Positions 1 to 7,495 of a stretch of DNA of 64,000 nucleotides are shown piece after piece. The notes below the pieces were generated by a model, which searched no databases, had not been told where the DNA came from, and saw nothing but the letters and a program-made list of their open reading frames with translations. Where the stretch lies: assembly GCA_025141015.1 (NCBI GenBank), contig CP081098.1, forward strand, positions 3,850,501 through 3,914,500. Direction: 5' to 3'. The stretch's first letter is position 1, and each line of letters begins with the position of its first letter. The DNA comes from Rhodobacteraceae bacterium M382. Lineage in GTDB: Bacteria > Pseudomonadota > Alphaproteobacteria > Rhodobacterales > Rhodobacteraceae. A program made the position numbers and the translations under genes.

Positions 1-1
1 G

Positions 2-2161
2 GCCTGTAACGAAGAACGCTGGACCGAGGTAAAGCGGCAGGCCACCACGGCGCATTCCTTTGGGTTGGACATGCAGCTGCTGACCCCCAAGGAGGCACAG
101 GACCTGTGGCCGCTGATGGATATCGGCGACGTGATCGGCGCTGCGTTCCTGCCCACGGATGGTCAGGCGAACCCGTCGGACATCACCCAGGCGCTGGCCA
201 AAGGCGCGCGGATGGCGGGCGCCAGGATTTTCGAGGACACCAAGGTCACCGACCTGGAGATCGAAAATGGCAAGATCCGCGCCGTGATCACCGAACATGG
301 CCGCATCGAATGCGAAAAGGTCATCGTCTGCGCCGGTCAATGGACCCGGGATTTTGCCGCCAAATTCGGCGTGAACGTGCCGCTGGTGCCGATGGAACAC
401 CAATATATGGTCACCGAACCCTTTGGCGTTCCCGGCAATCTGCCGACCCTGCGCGACCCCGACCGGTTGACTTATTACAAAGAGGAAGTCGGCGGTCTGG
501 TCATGGGCGGCTACGAGGCCAACCCGATCCCCTGGGCGGTGAACGGCATCCCGCAGGGGTTCCATTACACCCTGCTCGACAGCAATTTCGACCATTTTGA
601 ACAGCTGATGGAGCTGTCGCTGGGCCGGGTTCCTGCGTTGGAAACCGCCGGGATCAAAACCCTGACCAACGGGCCGGAGAGCTTTACCCCCGACGGCAAT
701 TTCATTGTCGGTGAGGCACCGGAATTGGCGAATTTCTTTGTCGGCGCAGGTTTCAATGCCTTTGGTATCGCGTCTGGCGGTGGCGCGGGCATGGTGCTGG
801 CAGAGTGGGCCGCCAAGGGCGAGCCCCCGTTTGATCTGTGGTCCGCAGACATTCGCCGCTTTGGCCGTCCGCACTTTGACACCGATTGGGTCCGCACCCG
901 CACGGTCGAGGCCTATGGCAAACATTACACCATGGCCTGGCCGCACGAAGAACATGACAGCGGTCGCCCTTGCCGCAAATCACCGCTCTATGATGTGCTC
1001 AAGGACCAGGGGGCGTGTTTTGGCGAGAAACTCGGCTGGGAGCGCCCGAACTGGTTCGCAGACGCCGCGCGGGGCGAAACGCCCAAGGACGAATACAGCT
1101 TTGGCCGTCAGAATTGGTTCGCTGCCGTGGGTCGCGAACATCAGGCCGCACGCGAGGCTGCCGTGTTGTTCGATCAGACGTCGTTTGCGAAATTCGCGCT
1201 GAAAGGCCCGGATGCGCTGGCCGCAATGAGCTGGATCTGCGCCAATGACGTGGACAAACCGGTTGGTGCGCTGGTCTATACCCAAATGCTGAATGATCGC
1301 GGTGGGATTGAATGTGATCTGACCGTGGGCCGCGTCGCGCATGACGAATTCTACATCGTCACCGGTACCGGCTATGCCACCCATGATTTCGACTGGATCC
1401 GCCGCAACATCCCCGACGGGCTGAACTGTCAGCTGTTCGACATCACGTCGTCCAACGCGGTGCTGTCGTTGATGGGCCCCAAGGCACGCGAGATTCTGCA
1501 ACAGGTCACTCGTGATGACGTGTCGAACGAAGGCTTCAAATTCGGCACCATCCGTACCATCGGTATCGCCGGCTGCCCGGTTCAGGCGCTGCGCGTAACA
1601 TACGTTGGCGAATTGGGGTGGGAGCTGCACCTGCCGGTGGAATATGCCCACACCGTTTATGAGGCATTGATGACGGCAGGCAAGGACCATGGTTTGATCA
1701 ACGCCGGTTACCGCGCAATTGAATCTTTGCGACTGGAAAAGGGATATCGTGCCTGGGGGTCTGACATCGGGGCCGATCATACGCCCCTTGAGTCCGGCCT
1801 GGGCTGGGCGGTCAAACTGCGCAAGAACATCGATTTCAAGGGGCGCGCCGCTGCCGAGGCGCAAAAGGCTGATGGCGTCAAAAAGATGCTCGCCTGTTTT
1901 ACCGTGGATCCCGAAGTGGTGCTTTTGGGCCGCGAAACGATCTATCGCAACGGCGAACGCGTCGGCTGGCTGACGTCGGGGGGGTATGGCCACACGATCG
2001 GACAATCAATTGGCTACGGCTATGTGCGTAACCCGGACGGTGTGGACGCCGAATTTGTCCTGAATGGCGACTATGAACTGGAGGTCGCGACCCAAAGGGT
2101 CAAGGCAACGGTTCATATGCAGCCGCTTTATGATCCCCGCATGGCACGGGTAAAGGTCTGA
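2..2161 (+). CDS. FAD-dependent dimethylglycine/sarcosine dehydrogenase-type oxidoreductase (5' partial)
   Basis: The reading frame is already open at base 2, so the N-terminus with the FAD-binding GxGxxG loop lies outside the window; 719 residues are visible. The first ~280 are the C-terminal half of a DAO-type FAD domain, ending in the typical GAGFNAFGIASGGGAG segment. About residues 290-350 match the FAD-associated central domain, and the rest is a GcvT-like folate-binding domain plus GcvT C-terminal barrel. This architecture oxidises N-methyl groups of dimethylglycine or sarcosine and passes the one-carbon unit to tetrahydrofolate. The exact substrate cannot be read from sequence. The betaine-type transporter and thioesterase nearby fit methylated-amine catabolism. 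The family is clear; the substrate is inferred. Confidence 0.88.
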   Translation, partial: ACNEERWTEVKRQATTAHSFGLDMQLLTPKEAQDLWPLMDIGDVIGAAFLPTDGQANPSDITQALAKGARMAGARIFEDTKVTDLEIENGKIRAVITEHGRIECEKVIVCAGQWTRDFAAKFGVNVPLVPMEHQYMVTEPFGVPGNLPTLRDPDRLTYYKEEVGGLVMGGYEANPIPWAVNGIPQGFHYTLLDSNFDHFEQLMELSLGRVPALETAGIKTLTNGPESFTPDGNFIVGEAPELANFFVGAGFNAFGIASGGGAGMVLAEWAAKGEPPFDLWSADIRRFGRPHFDTDWVRTRTVEAYGKHYTMAWPHEEHDSGRPCRKSPLYDVLKDQGACFGEKLGWERPNWFADAARGETPKDEYSFGRQNWFAAVGREHQAAREAAVLFDQTSFAKFALKGPDALAAMSWICANDVDKPVGALVYTQMLNDRGGIECDLTVGRVAHDEFYIVTGTGYATHDFDWIRRNIPDGLNCQLFDITSSNAVLSLMGPKAREILQQVTRDDVSNEGFKFGTIRTIGIAGCPVQALRVTYVGELGWELHLPVEYAHTVYEALMTAGKDHGLINAGYRAIESLRLEKGYRAWGSDIGADHTPLESGLGWAVKLRKNIDFKGRAAAEAQKADGVKKMLACFTVDPEVVLLGRETIYRNGERVGWLTSGGYGHTIGQSIGYGYVRNPDGVDAEFVLNGDYELEVATQRVKATVHMQPLYDPRMARVKV

Positions 2162-2193
2162 TCATCTTTCCTTTTCTCCCTCGTGTCATCTCT

Positions 2194-2227
2194 ACAGCCG
2201 GTCTCTGCAGAGATCGGCTGTTTTTTT
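2194..2227 (+). terminator. Rho-independent terminator of the dehydrogenase gene
   Basis: ACAGCCG (2194-2200) pairs with CGGCTGT (2215-2221), and the interior is itself near-palindromic (TCTCTGCAGAGA), giving a long stem. A run of seven T follows directly. It starts about 30 bases after the stop codon. Confidence 0.85.
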
Positions 2228-2234
2228 GTGGCTT

Positions 2235-2262
2235 TTGATTTCACGGCTTCCCTCACTATAAA
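2235..2262 (+). promoter_or_regulatory. Candidate sigma-70-type promoter for the sulfatase-family gene
   Basis: TTGATT (2235-2240) and TATAAA (2257-2262) are separated by 16 bases, about 110 bases upstream of the next start codon and just after the preceding terminator. The match is good, but promoters cannot be proven by eye. Confidence 0.35.
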
Positions 2263-2300
2263 ATTGCCATGTTAATGAAATTTCGGTTGTCTGTGCCCCC

Positions 2301-2324
2301 TGTTGCGACCAGAATGTCGCAACA
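2301..2324. promoter_or_regulatory. Inverted repeat upstream of sulfatase-family gene (operator or leader hairpin)
   Basis: TGTTGCGAC (2301-2309) and GTCGCAACA (2316-2324) form perfect 9-base arms around CAGAAT. The repeat lies between the candidate promoter and the GGAGG ribosome site at 2359-2363. It has no T-run, so an operator or 5' leader hairpin is more likely than a terminator. Confidence 0.4.
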
Positions 2325-2372
2325 CCCTGCGGATCGCGTAGGAGAAGTCACCTGACCCGGAGGACCCACCAC

Positions 2373-4064
2373 ATGGCACAGGCAAAAAACATCCTCTTTG
2401 TCATGTTCGACCAACTGCGGTGGGACTATCTCAGCTGCTACGGCCATGAACATCTGCACACCCCCAACATCGACCGACTGGCTGCAAAGGGCGTTCGCTT
2501 TGATCGGGCCTATATCCAATCGCCGATCTGCGGCAGCTCACGGATGAGCACCTATACCGGGCGTTACGTGCATTCGCATGGTGCCACCGGCAATGGCATC
2601 CCGCTCAAGGTCGGAGAAATGACCATGGGCGATCACCTGCGCAAGGCAGGCATGGACTGCTGGCTGGTCGGTAAGACCCATATGCGCGCCGATGCCGAAG
2701 GCATGGCCCGGCTGGGGTTGGCACCTGACAGCCTGATCGGCCTGCGGGTGGCAGAATGCGGGTTCGACGTGTTTGAACGCGACGACGGGATGCTGCCCGA
2801 AGGGCCCGATGGGTCCTATGACCCTGATGGTGCCAAAGGGTTCAATGAACACTTGCGCGCCAAAGGATACGAAAGTGACAACCCCTGGCATGACTTTGCC
2901 AACTCGGGCCTGGACGCCGACGGCAATGTGCTCTCGGGCTGGTTTCTGAAAAATTCGGACCAGGCGGCAAACATTGACGAACCCGACAGCGAAACCCCCT
3001 ATCTCACAACGCGGGGCATGGAATTCATCGAGCAGGCCGACGGCCCCTGGTGCTGCCATCTCAGCTATATCAAACCCCATTGGCCCTATATCGTACCCGA
3101 ACCCTATGCGTCGATGTATGGCCCCGAACATATCCAGCCGGTGAACCGGTCGGACGCGGAACGCCAGAATGCCCATCCGGTGTTCAAGGCCTTTATGGAC
3201 ACCAAGGTCGGCCAAACCTTTTCGCGCCAGGATGTGCGCGACGCCGTGATCCCGGCCTATATGGGGCTGATCAAACAGGCCGACGACCAGATGGGGCGGC
3301 TGTTCAACTGGCTCGAAGAATCCGGCCGGATGCAGGACACGATGATCGTGCTCACCTCGGACCATGGGGATTTTCTGGGGGATCACTGGATGGGGGAAAA
3401 GACGTTTTTCCAGGATGCTTCGACCAAGGTACCATTGATCATCTATGATCCCTCATCAGAAGCCGACGCCACCCGTGGCACTGTCTGCAACGCGTTGGTT
3501 GAAAGCATCGACCTGGCCTCCACCTTTGTCGAGGTCGCAGGCGGCGCGGTCGCCGACCATATCCTTGAAGGCGAAAGCCTGCTGCCGATCCTGCGCGGCG
3601 CGCGCACTGAAACCGACCGCGATTTTGCGATCTGTGAATACGATTACTCAACCTCCCCCCTGGTCGACCGGTTGGACGTATCGGTCAAGGAGGCCAATAT
3701 CTACATGCTGACCACCAAACGCTGGAAGCTGATCCACCCGATGGGTGGATTTCGCCCGATGTTGTTTGATCTGGAAAGCGATCCCCAAGAGCTGGTGGAT
3801 TTGGGCGACAGCCCCGAACACGGCGACATTCTGGAACAGATGTATGATCACCTGCTGGCCTGGAGCGCCCGCAACAGCCAGCGCCAAACCCGCTCGACCG
3901 CCCAGATCAACGCCATGCGTGGTGCCAGCAACGGCACAGGTGTGATGATCGGCGTCTATGGTGAAGACGACGCGCCCAAACGCGCCACCATCAAATACCG
4001 CGACCGAACTGCCCCGGATTGGCGGGACCGACATGGGAAAAAGGCAGGGCCAAAATCAGAATGA
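2373..4064 (+). CDS. Sulfatase-superfamily hydrolase, phosphonate monoester hydrolase/arylsulfatase-like
   Basis: The protein has 563 residues and starts at an ATG with GGAGG 9 bases upstream. The N-terminal metal motif (FVMFDQLRWD, D13) is present. The nucleophile segment reads C53-G-S-S-R57 followed by STYTGR, so Cys53 should be converted to formylglycine; the usual Pro of CxPxR is Ser here. The second metal site is TSDHGDFLGDH (around residue 330), followed by a KVPLIIYDP strand. The C-terminal half reads like rhizobial phosphonate monoester hydrolase/phosphodiesterases rather than choline sulfatase. No signal peptide is visible, so it is probably cytoplasmic. It would hydrolyse a sulfate ester, phosphonate monoester or phosphodiester; which one is open. 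Confidence 0.85.
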   Translation: MAQAKNILFVMFDQLRWDYLSCYGHEHLHTPNIDRLAAKGVRFDRAYIQSPICGSSRMSTYTGRYVHSHGATGNGIPLKVGEMTMGDHLRKAGMDCWLVGKTHMRADAEGMARLGLAPDSLIGLRVAECGFDVFERDDGMLPEGPDGSYDPDGAKGFNEHLRAKGYESDNPWHDFANSGLDADGNVLSGWFLKNSDQAANIDEPDSETPYLTTRGMEFIEQADGPWCCHLSYIKPHWPYIVPEPYASMYGPEHIQPVNRSDAERQNAHPVFKAFMDTKVGQTFSRQDVRDAVIPAYMGLIKQADDQMGRLFNWLEESGRMQDTMIVLTSDHGDFLGDHWMGEKTFFQDASTKVPLIIYDPSSEADATRGTVCNALVESIDLASTFVEVAGGAVADHILEGESLLPILRGARTETDRDFAICEYDYSTSPLVDRLDVSVKEANIYMLTTKRWKLIHPMGGFRPMLFDLESDPQELVDLGDSPEHGDILEQMYDHLLAWSARNSQRQTRSTAQINAMRGASNGTGVMIGVYGEDDAPKRATIKYRDRTAPDWRDRHGKKAGPKSE

Positions 4065-4105
4065 GCGCCTGCGGCGCACAGGTCACCGCGCTGACGCGCG
4101 AAATA

Positions 4106-4220
4106 CGAGGCTCTGCCTCGTGATCCGGGATATTTGAGGCCAGATGAACAAGGGATCCTGTTTTCATCTGGCCTCAAATATCCCGGGGGAATCGCCAACG
4201 GCGATGGGGGCAGAGCCCCC
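4106..4220. repeat. Palindromic intergenic (REP-like) element between convergent genes
   Basis: Three palindromes sit in a row: CGAGGCTCTGCCTCG at 4106-4120; a 24-base perfect inverted repeat with arms 4125-4148 and 4163-4186 around a 14-base loop; and GGGGGCAGAGCCCCC at 4206-4220. The right arm includes CTCAAATATCCCGGGGGA, a string I associate with dispersed repeats of Rhodobacteraceae genomes (recollection, not a search). It lies between the 3' ends of two convergent genes and may also terminate both. Confidence 0.75.
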
Positions 4221-4232
4221 TACCCGCTCCAG

Positions 4233-4925
4233 TCACTCTGAAACTGTCAGAATTTCCGCCAAAGGTTTCTTGATCTTGGCAACGGCCGGAACCTTGGCAT
4301 CTGCAGCCGGGTGACCCACAGCAATGATCATTGTCGGCTTTTCGTGATCTGGGCGGCCCAGCATCTCGTTGAGAAACTTCATTGGGTTCGGTGTATGAGT
4401 CAGCGCCACAAGCCCTGCGTGATGCAACGCCGTCAGCAACATGCCGGTGGCTATTCCGGTGCTTTCGGGCACGTAGTAATTCTTGAACCGGGTTCCGTCA
4501 TCGAATTGGCCCCACCGCTGCGCAAAAACCACGATCAGCCACGGCGCGATGTCCAAATGCGGCTTGTCATCATTGGTTCCAATGGGTTCCAACGCCTTGA
4601 GCCATTCATCCCCGGCACCGCCGTCATAAAACCGGCGTTCCTCTTCTTCGGCCGCCAGGCGGATGCGGTGTTTTTGTTCTGGATCAGAAATTGCCACAAA
4701 ATGCCAAGGCTGGTGGTTTGCACCCGAGGGCGCGGTGCCGGCTGTGCGCACGCACGCCTCGATCACCGTGCGCGGCACAGGGCGGTCGGAAAAGTCGCGC
4801 ACCGAATGGCGACGTTTCATCCGGTCATAAAACGCTTCGGATTCAGCCAGCATCTGATCGTCGGTCATTTCCATGCGATCCGGCAGATCGATGGGGTCAT
4901 AGGTGATGTGATCGCGGGTGAACAT
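4233..4925 (-). CDS. Nitroreductase-fold flavoprotein, iodotyrosine-deiodinase-like
   Basis: The chosen start at 4925 has GGAGG five bases upstream; the frame extends further back but without a better site. The 230-residue protein has the FMN motif RRHSVRDF (residues 38-45), APSGANHQPW (65-74), and a C-terminal half very close to iodotyrosine deiodinases (THTPNPMKFLNEMLGRP, 176-192). The deiodinase lid residues appear conserved as E96, Y100 and K121, the equivalents of human E157/Y161/K182. It probably performs FMN- and NAD(P)H-dependent reductive dehalogenation of halotyrosines or related phenols in the cytoplasm. It is divergent from the thioesterase gene. The fold is certain; substrate class is inferred from lid residues. 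Confidence 0.86.
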   Translation of the reverse strand: MFTRDHITYDPIDLPDRMEMTDDQMLAESEAFYDRMKRRHSVRDFSDRPVPRTVIEACVRTAGTAPSGANHQPWHFVAISDPEQKHRIRLAAEEEERRFYDGGAGDEWLKALEPIGTNDDKPHLDIAPWLIVVFAQRWGQFDDGTRFKNYYVPESTGIATGMLLTALHHAGLVALTHTPNPMKFLNEMLGRPDHEKPTMIIAVGHPAADAKVPAVAKIKKPLAEILTVSE

Positions 4926-5056
4926 GGAGCCTCCATCAAACGTCTTTGCCCCTTGTTGCCGTTTTGGGTCCGGGCTGGCAACACTGCAATCGCTTGCGGC
5001 CCGGCGGCAGGGCATCTTATCAATTGGACCAAACAGACCAAATGGGATTCATTCAG

Positions 5057-5515
5057 ATGATATTCACGTATGACACCGCCGTTCATCCCGATTGGATTGA
5101 TTACAACGGACATATGAGAGATGCCTATTACGGACTGGTGTTCAGCCATGCCGGTGTTTCGCTGCAGAAACAGATTGGTATTGATGACGCGTATCGCGCC
5201 CAACATCAATGCACGGTGTACCTACTCGAAGATCACAAGTTTTTCCTGCGCGAGGTCCATGAGGGTGCTGCCCTGCATGTGGAGATGCGGGTCCTGGAGG
5301 TGGATGCGAAACGCTATCATTTGCACCTGCAAATGATCAGCGGCGGACAGGTGGTTGCAGTCTGCGAGTTCATGGAACTGCATGTGGCCCAGACCCCCAA
5401 GCCCCATGCCACCCCCATGCCAGCGCATATTCTGGACCAGCTTCGGGACGCCAGGATTTCCGACACCGACCGCGCGGCCCTGTCCCACAGATCGCGACGG
5501 TTGTCGCTCGGCTGA
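5057..5515 (+). CDS. Hotdog-fold thioesterase, betainyl-CoA thioesterase (CdhB)-like
   Basis: This is a single hotdog domain of 152 residues. It opens with FTYDTAVHPDWIDYNGHMRD, the WxDYNGHM motif of 4HBT thioesterases, where the Asp and His-Met region shape the active site. The whole length resembles the thioesterase linked to carnitine dehydrogenase, which converts betainyl-CoA to glycine betaine in carnitine degradation. No other carnitine genes are in the window, so the name is tentative. The start at 5057 has GGGA 8 bases upstream; an in-frame ATG at 5042 has no ribosome site. Its product would feed the betaine and dimethylglycine functions encoded nearby. Confidence 0.75.
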   Translation: MIFTYDTAVHPDWIDYNGHMRDAYYGLVFSHAGVSLQKQIGIDDAYRAQHQCTVYLLEDHKFFLREVHEGAALHVEMRVLEVDAKRYHLHLQMISGGQVVAVCEFMELHVAQTPKPHATPMPAHILDQLRDARISDTDRAALSHRSRRLSLG

Positions 5516-5619
5516 CACTGCCGGCGTTGCACTTGACGGCGTCTGGTCGCACTCTGGGCCCTGAACCGGCGATTCCCGTCGGTGCGCAGTGCTCGCCCAT
5601 CAGACAGAGGATTATACAT

Positions 5620-6699
5620 ATGACCCAACAGGACAGTTTTCAAACCAAGGGCCGTGGGCAGCTGTACGCGAGCATCATAGACACTGTTGGTGACACCCCC
5701 GCGATCCGGATCAACCGGCTGGCTCCCGAAGGGATCGAGCTGTACGTCAAGGCCGAATTCTTCAACCCGGCCGCTTCGGTCAAGGATCGTCTGGCGCTGA
5801 GCATCATCGAAGACGCCGAGCGCAACGGCAGCCTCAAACCCGGCCAGACCGTGGTCGAGGCAACGTCGGGCAACACCGGTATCGGGCTCGCCATGGTTTG
5901 CGCGGCCAAGGGGTATCCGTTGGTGGTGACCATGGCCGAAAGTTTCTCAATCGAACGGCGCAAGCTGATGCGGATGTACGGGGCCAAGGTGGTGCTGACA
6001 CCCAAGGCCGAAAAAGGCTTTGGCATGTATCGCAAAGCGGTTGAACTGGCCGAGGCCAACGGCTGGTTCCTGGCACGCCAATTCGAAACCGATGCCAATG
6101 CCAAAATCCATGAAAATACCACAGCTCGGGAAATCCTGGCCGATTTTGACGGCAAGCGGCTGGATTACTGGGTGACGGGTTACGGTACAGGTGGCACCGC
6201 AACAGGGGTGTCGCGGGTCCTGCGCCGTGAGCGCCCCGAGACCAAAATCGTGCTGTCCGAACCTGCCAACGCTCAGCTGATCGCCAGCGGCCATGTACAG
6301 GCCCGCACAGCCGATCATTCACCGAATGAAAGCCACCCGGCGTTTGAACCGCATCCGATCCAGGGTTGGACCCCCGATTTCATCCCGCATGTGCTGCAGG
6401 AATCCATCGACAACGGATATTATGACAGCCTGATCCCAGTCCCCGGCCCCGACGGCATTGTCTGGGCTCAGAAACTGGCCGTGAACGAAGGCATCCTGAC
6501 CGGCATTTCCGGCGGGGCGACCTTTGCCGTGGCGATGCAGGTGGCGCAACAGGCGGAACCGGGTTCGGTTATCCTGTGCATGTTGCCCGACACTGGTGAA
6601 CGATACATGTCGACACCCCTGTTTGACGACATTCCCGCCGATATGACGGCGGACGAAGTGGCCCTGTCAAAATCTACACCGGGCTTTCAGATGGGCTGA
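5620..6699 (+). CDS. PLP-dependent cysteine synthase-like protein (fold type II)
   Basis: A protein of 359 residues starting at an ATG with AGAGG nine bases upstream. Lys55 in NPAASVKDR is the PLP Schiff-base lysine. EATSGNTGIGLA (about 79-90) binds the substrate carboxylate, and GTGGTATGVSRVL is the PLP phosphate loop. These are the hallmarks of O-acetylserine sulfhydrylase/cystathionine beta-synthase enzymes. The length exceeds standard CysK (~310-325), with an extra C-terminal tail of roughly 30 residues. It stands next to no other sulfur-assimilation gene, so an alternative beta-substitution role is possible. It converges end to end with the nitrilase gene with no gap. Confidence 0.85.
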   Translation: MTQQDSFQTKGRGQLYASIIDTVGDTPAIRINRLAPEGIELYVKAEFFNPAASVKDRLALSIIEDAERNGSLKPGQTVVEATSGNTGIGLAMVCAAKGYPLVVTMAESFSIERRKLMRMYGAKVVLTPKAEKGFGMYRKAVELAEANGWFLARQFETDANAKIHENTTAREILADFDGKRLDYWVTGYGTGGTATGVSRVLRRERPETKIVLSEPANAQLIASGHVQARTADHSPNESHPAFEPHPIQGWTPDFIPHVLQESIDNGYYDSLIPVPGPDGIVWAQKLAVNEGILTGISGGATFAVAMQVAQQAEPGSVILCMLPDTGERYMSTPLFDDIPADMTADEVALSKSTPGFQMG

Positions 6700-7491
6700 T
6701 TACCCGACCCAAGGCAGGTTTTTCCGATCCTTGTGATAAGGCAGCCTGCTTTGGGCTCTGCCCACAGTTTCAGTTTCGATGAGCGCGCAGATCAGGCCTG
6801 GATCTTCCCCGGCCCGCGCCAAATCCGATCCATCGGGCGCTGCAATGCAACTGCCGCCGAAATAGTCCAGACCGTTTTCGCGGCCGCAGTGATTGGCATA
6901 CGCCACATAGACGCCGTTTTCGAATGCCCGCGTCGGCACCACCCGCTGAGAAACCACGCCCCACTGTGCACCCAGCGCTGTGGGCACGACGACCAAATGG
7001 GCACCTTGCATCGCCACATGCCGCAGGTTTTCCGGAAACTCCACATCATAACAGACCAGAATCGCGATCTGCACACCATTGAGTTCAAACACCGTGCATT
7101 CGGCTCCGGGTTCAAAATGGTCGCCTTCAAACCCCGGTGGCAATAGAAGTTTACGGTGATGGCCCACCACCTGCCCGGCGGCGTCGAAGCAGATGGCGCT
7201 GTTGAACAGATGTTCGCCCTGTCGTTCCGCGTACCCGTACAAAATGGCCAGCCCGTGCCTGTGTGCCAATTCGGCGACCGCCTTGGCAAAGGGCCCATCG
7301 GGGGGTTGAACCGCATCGGACAAACCCTCGCCGATGTTATAGCCACATTGGAACAATTCAGGCAGGACCAACAGATCCAGCGGTCTCACCTCCTGCCCTG
7401 CCAGCAGGTCACGCAGCCAGGCCAACCGTGCCGCTGCCCCGGTCAGTTCACCGGGGCTTTGCGCGACGGCCAGATTCAATGAGGCGCTCAT
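6700..7491 (-). CDS. Carbon-nitrogen hydrolase (nitrilase superfamily)
   Basis: A 263-residue single-domain nitrilase-fold protein. The catalytic triad is visible: Glu45 (VLPELF), Lys114 (HHRKLLLP) and Cys147 (LVCYDVEFPE). The pattern and size fit aliphatic amidases or N-carbamoyl/omega-amidase-type enzymes that hydrolyse a C-N amide bond; nitrile hydrolysis is less likely. It begins four bases after the stop of the creatinase-like gene, so both are probably translated from one message and act on consecutive intermediates. Substrate unknown; cytoplasmic. Confidence 0.85.
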   Translation of the reverse strand: MSASLNLAVAQSPGELTGAAARLAWLRDLLAGQEVRPLDLLVLPELFQCGYNIGEGLSDAVQPPDGPFAKAVAELAHRHGLAILYGYAERQGEHLFNSAICFDAAGQVVGHHRKLLLPPGFEGDHFEPGAECTVFELNGVQIAILVCYDVEFPENLRHVAMQGAHLVVVPTALGAQWGVVSQRVVPTRAFENGVYVAYANHCGRENGLDYFGGSCIAAPDGSDLARAGEDPGLICALIETETVGRAQSRLPYHKDRKNLPWVG

Positions 7492-7495
7492 CAGG

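Noticed and set aside
980-2005. 341-residue open frame on the minus strand
   Set aside because: It is antisense to the FAD/GcvT dehydrogenase, with no recognisable domain.
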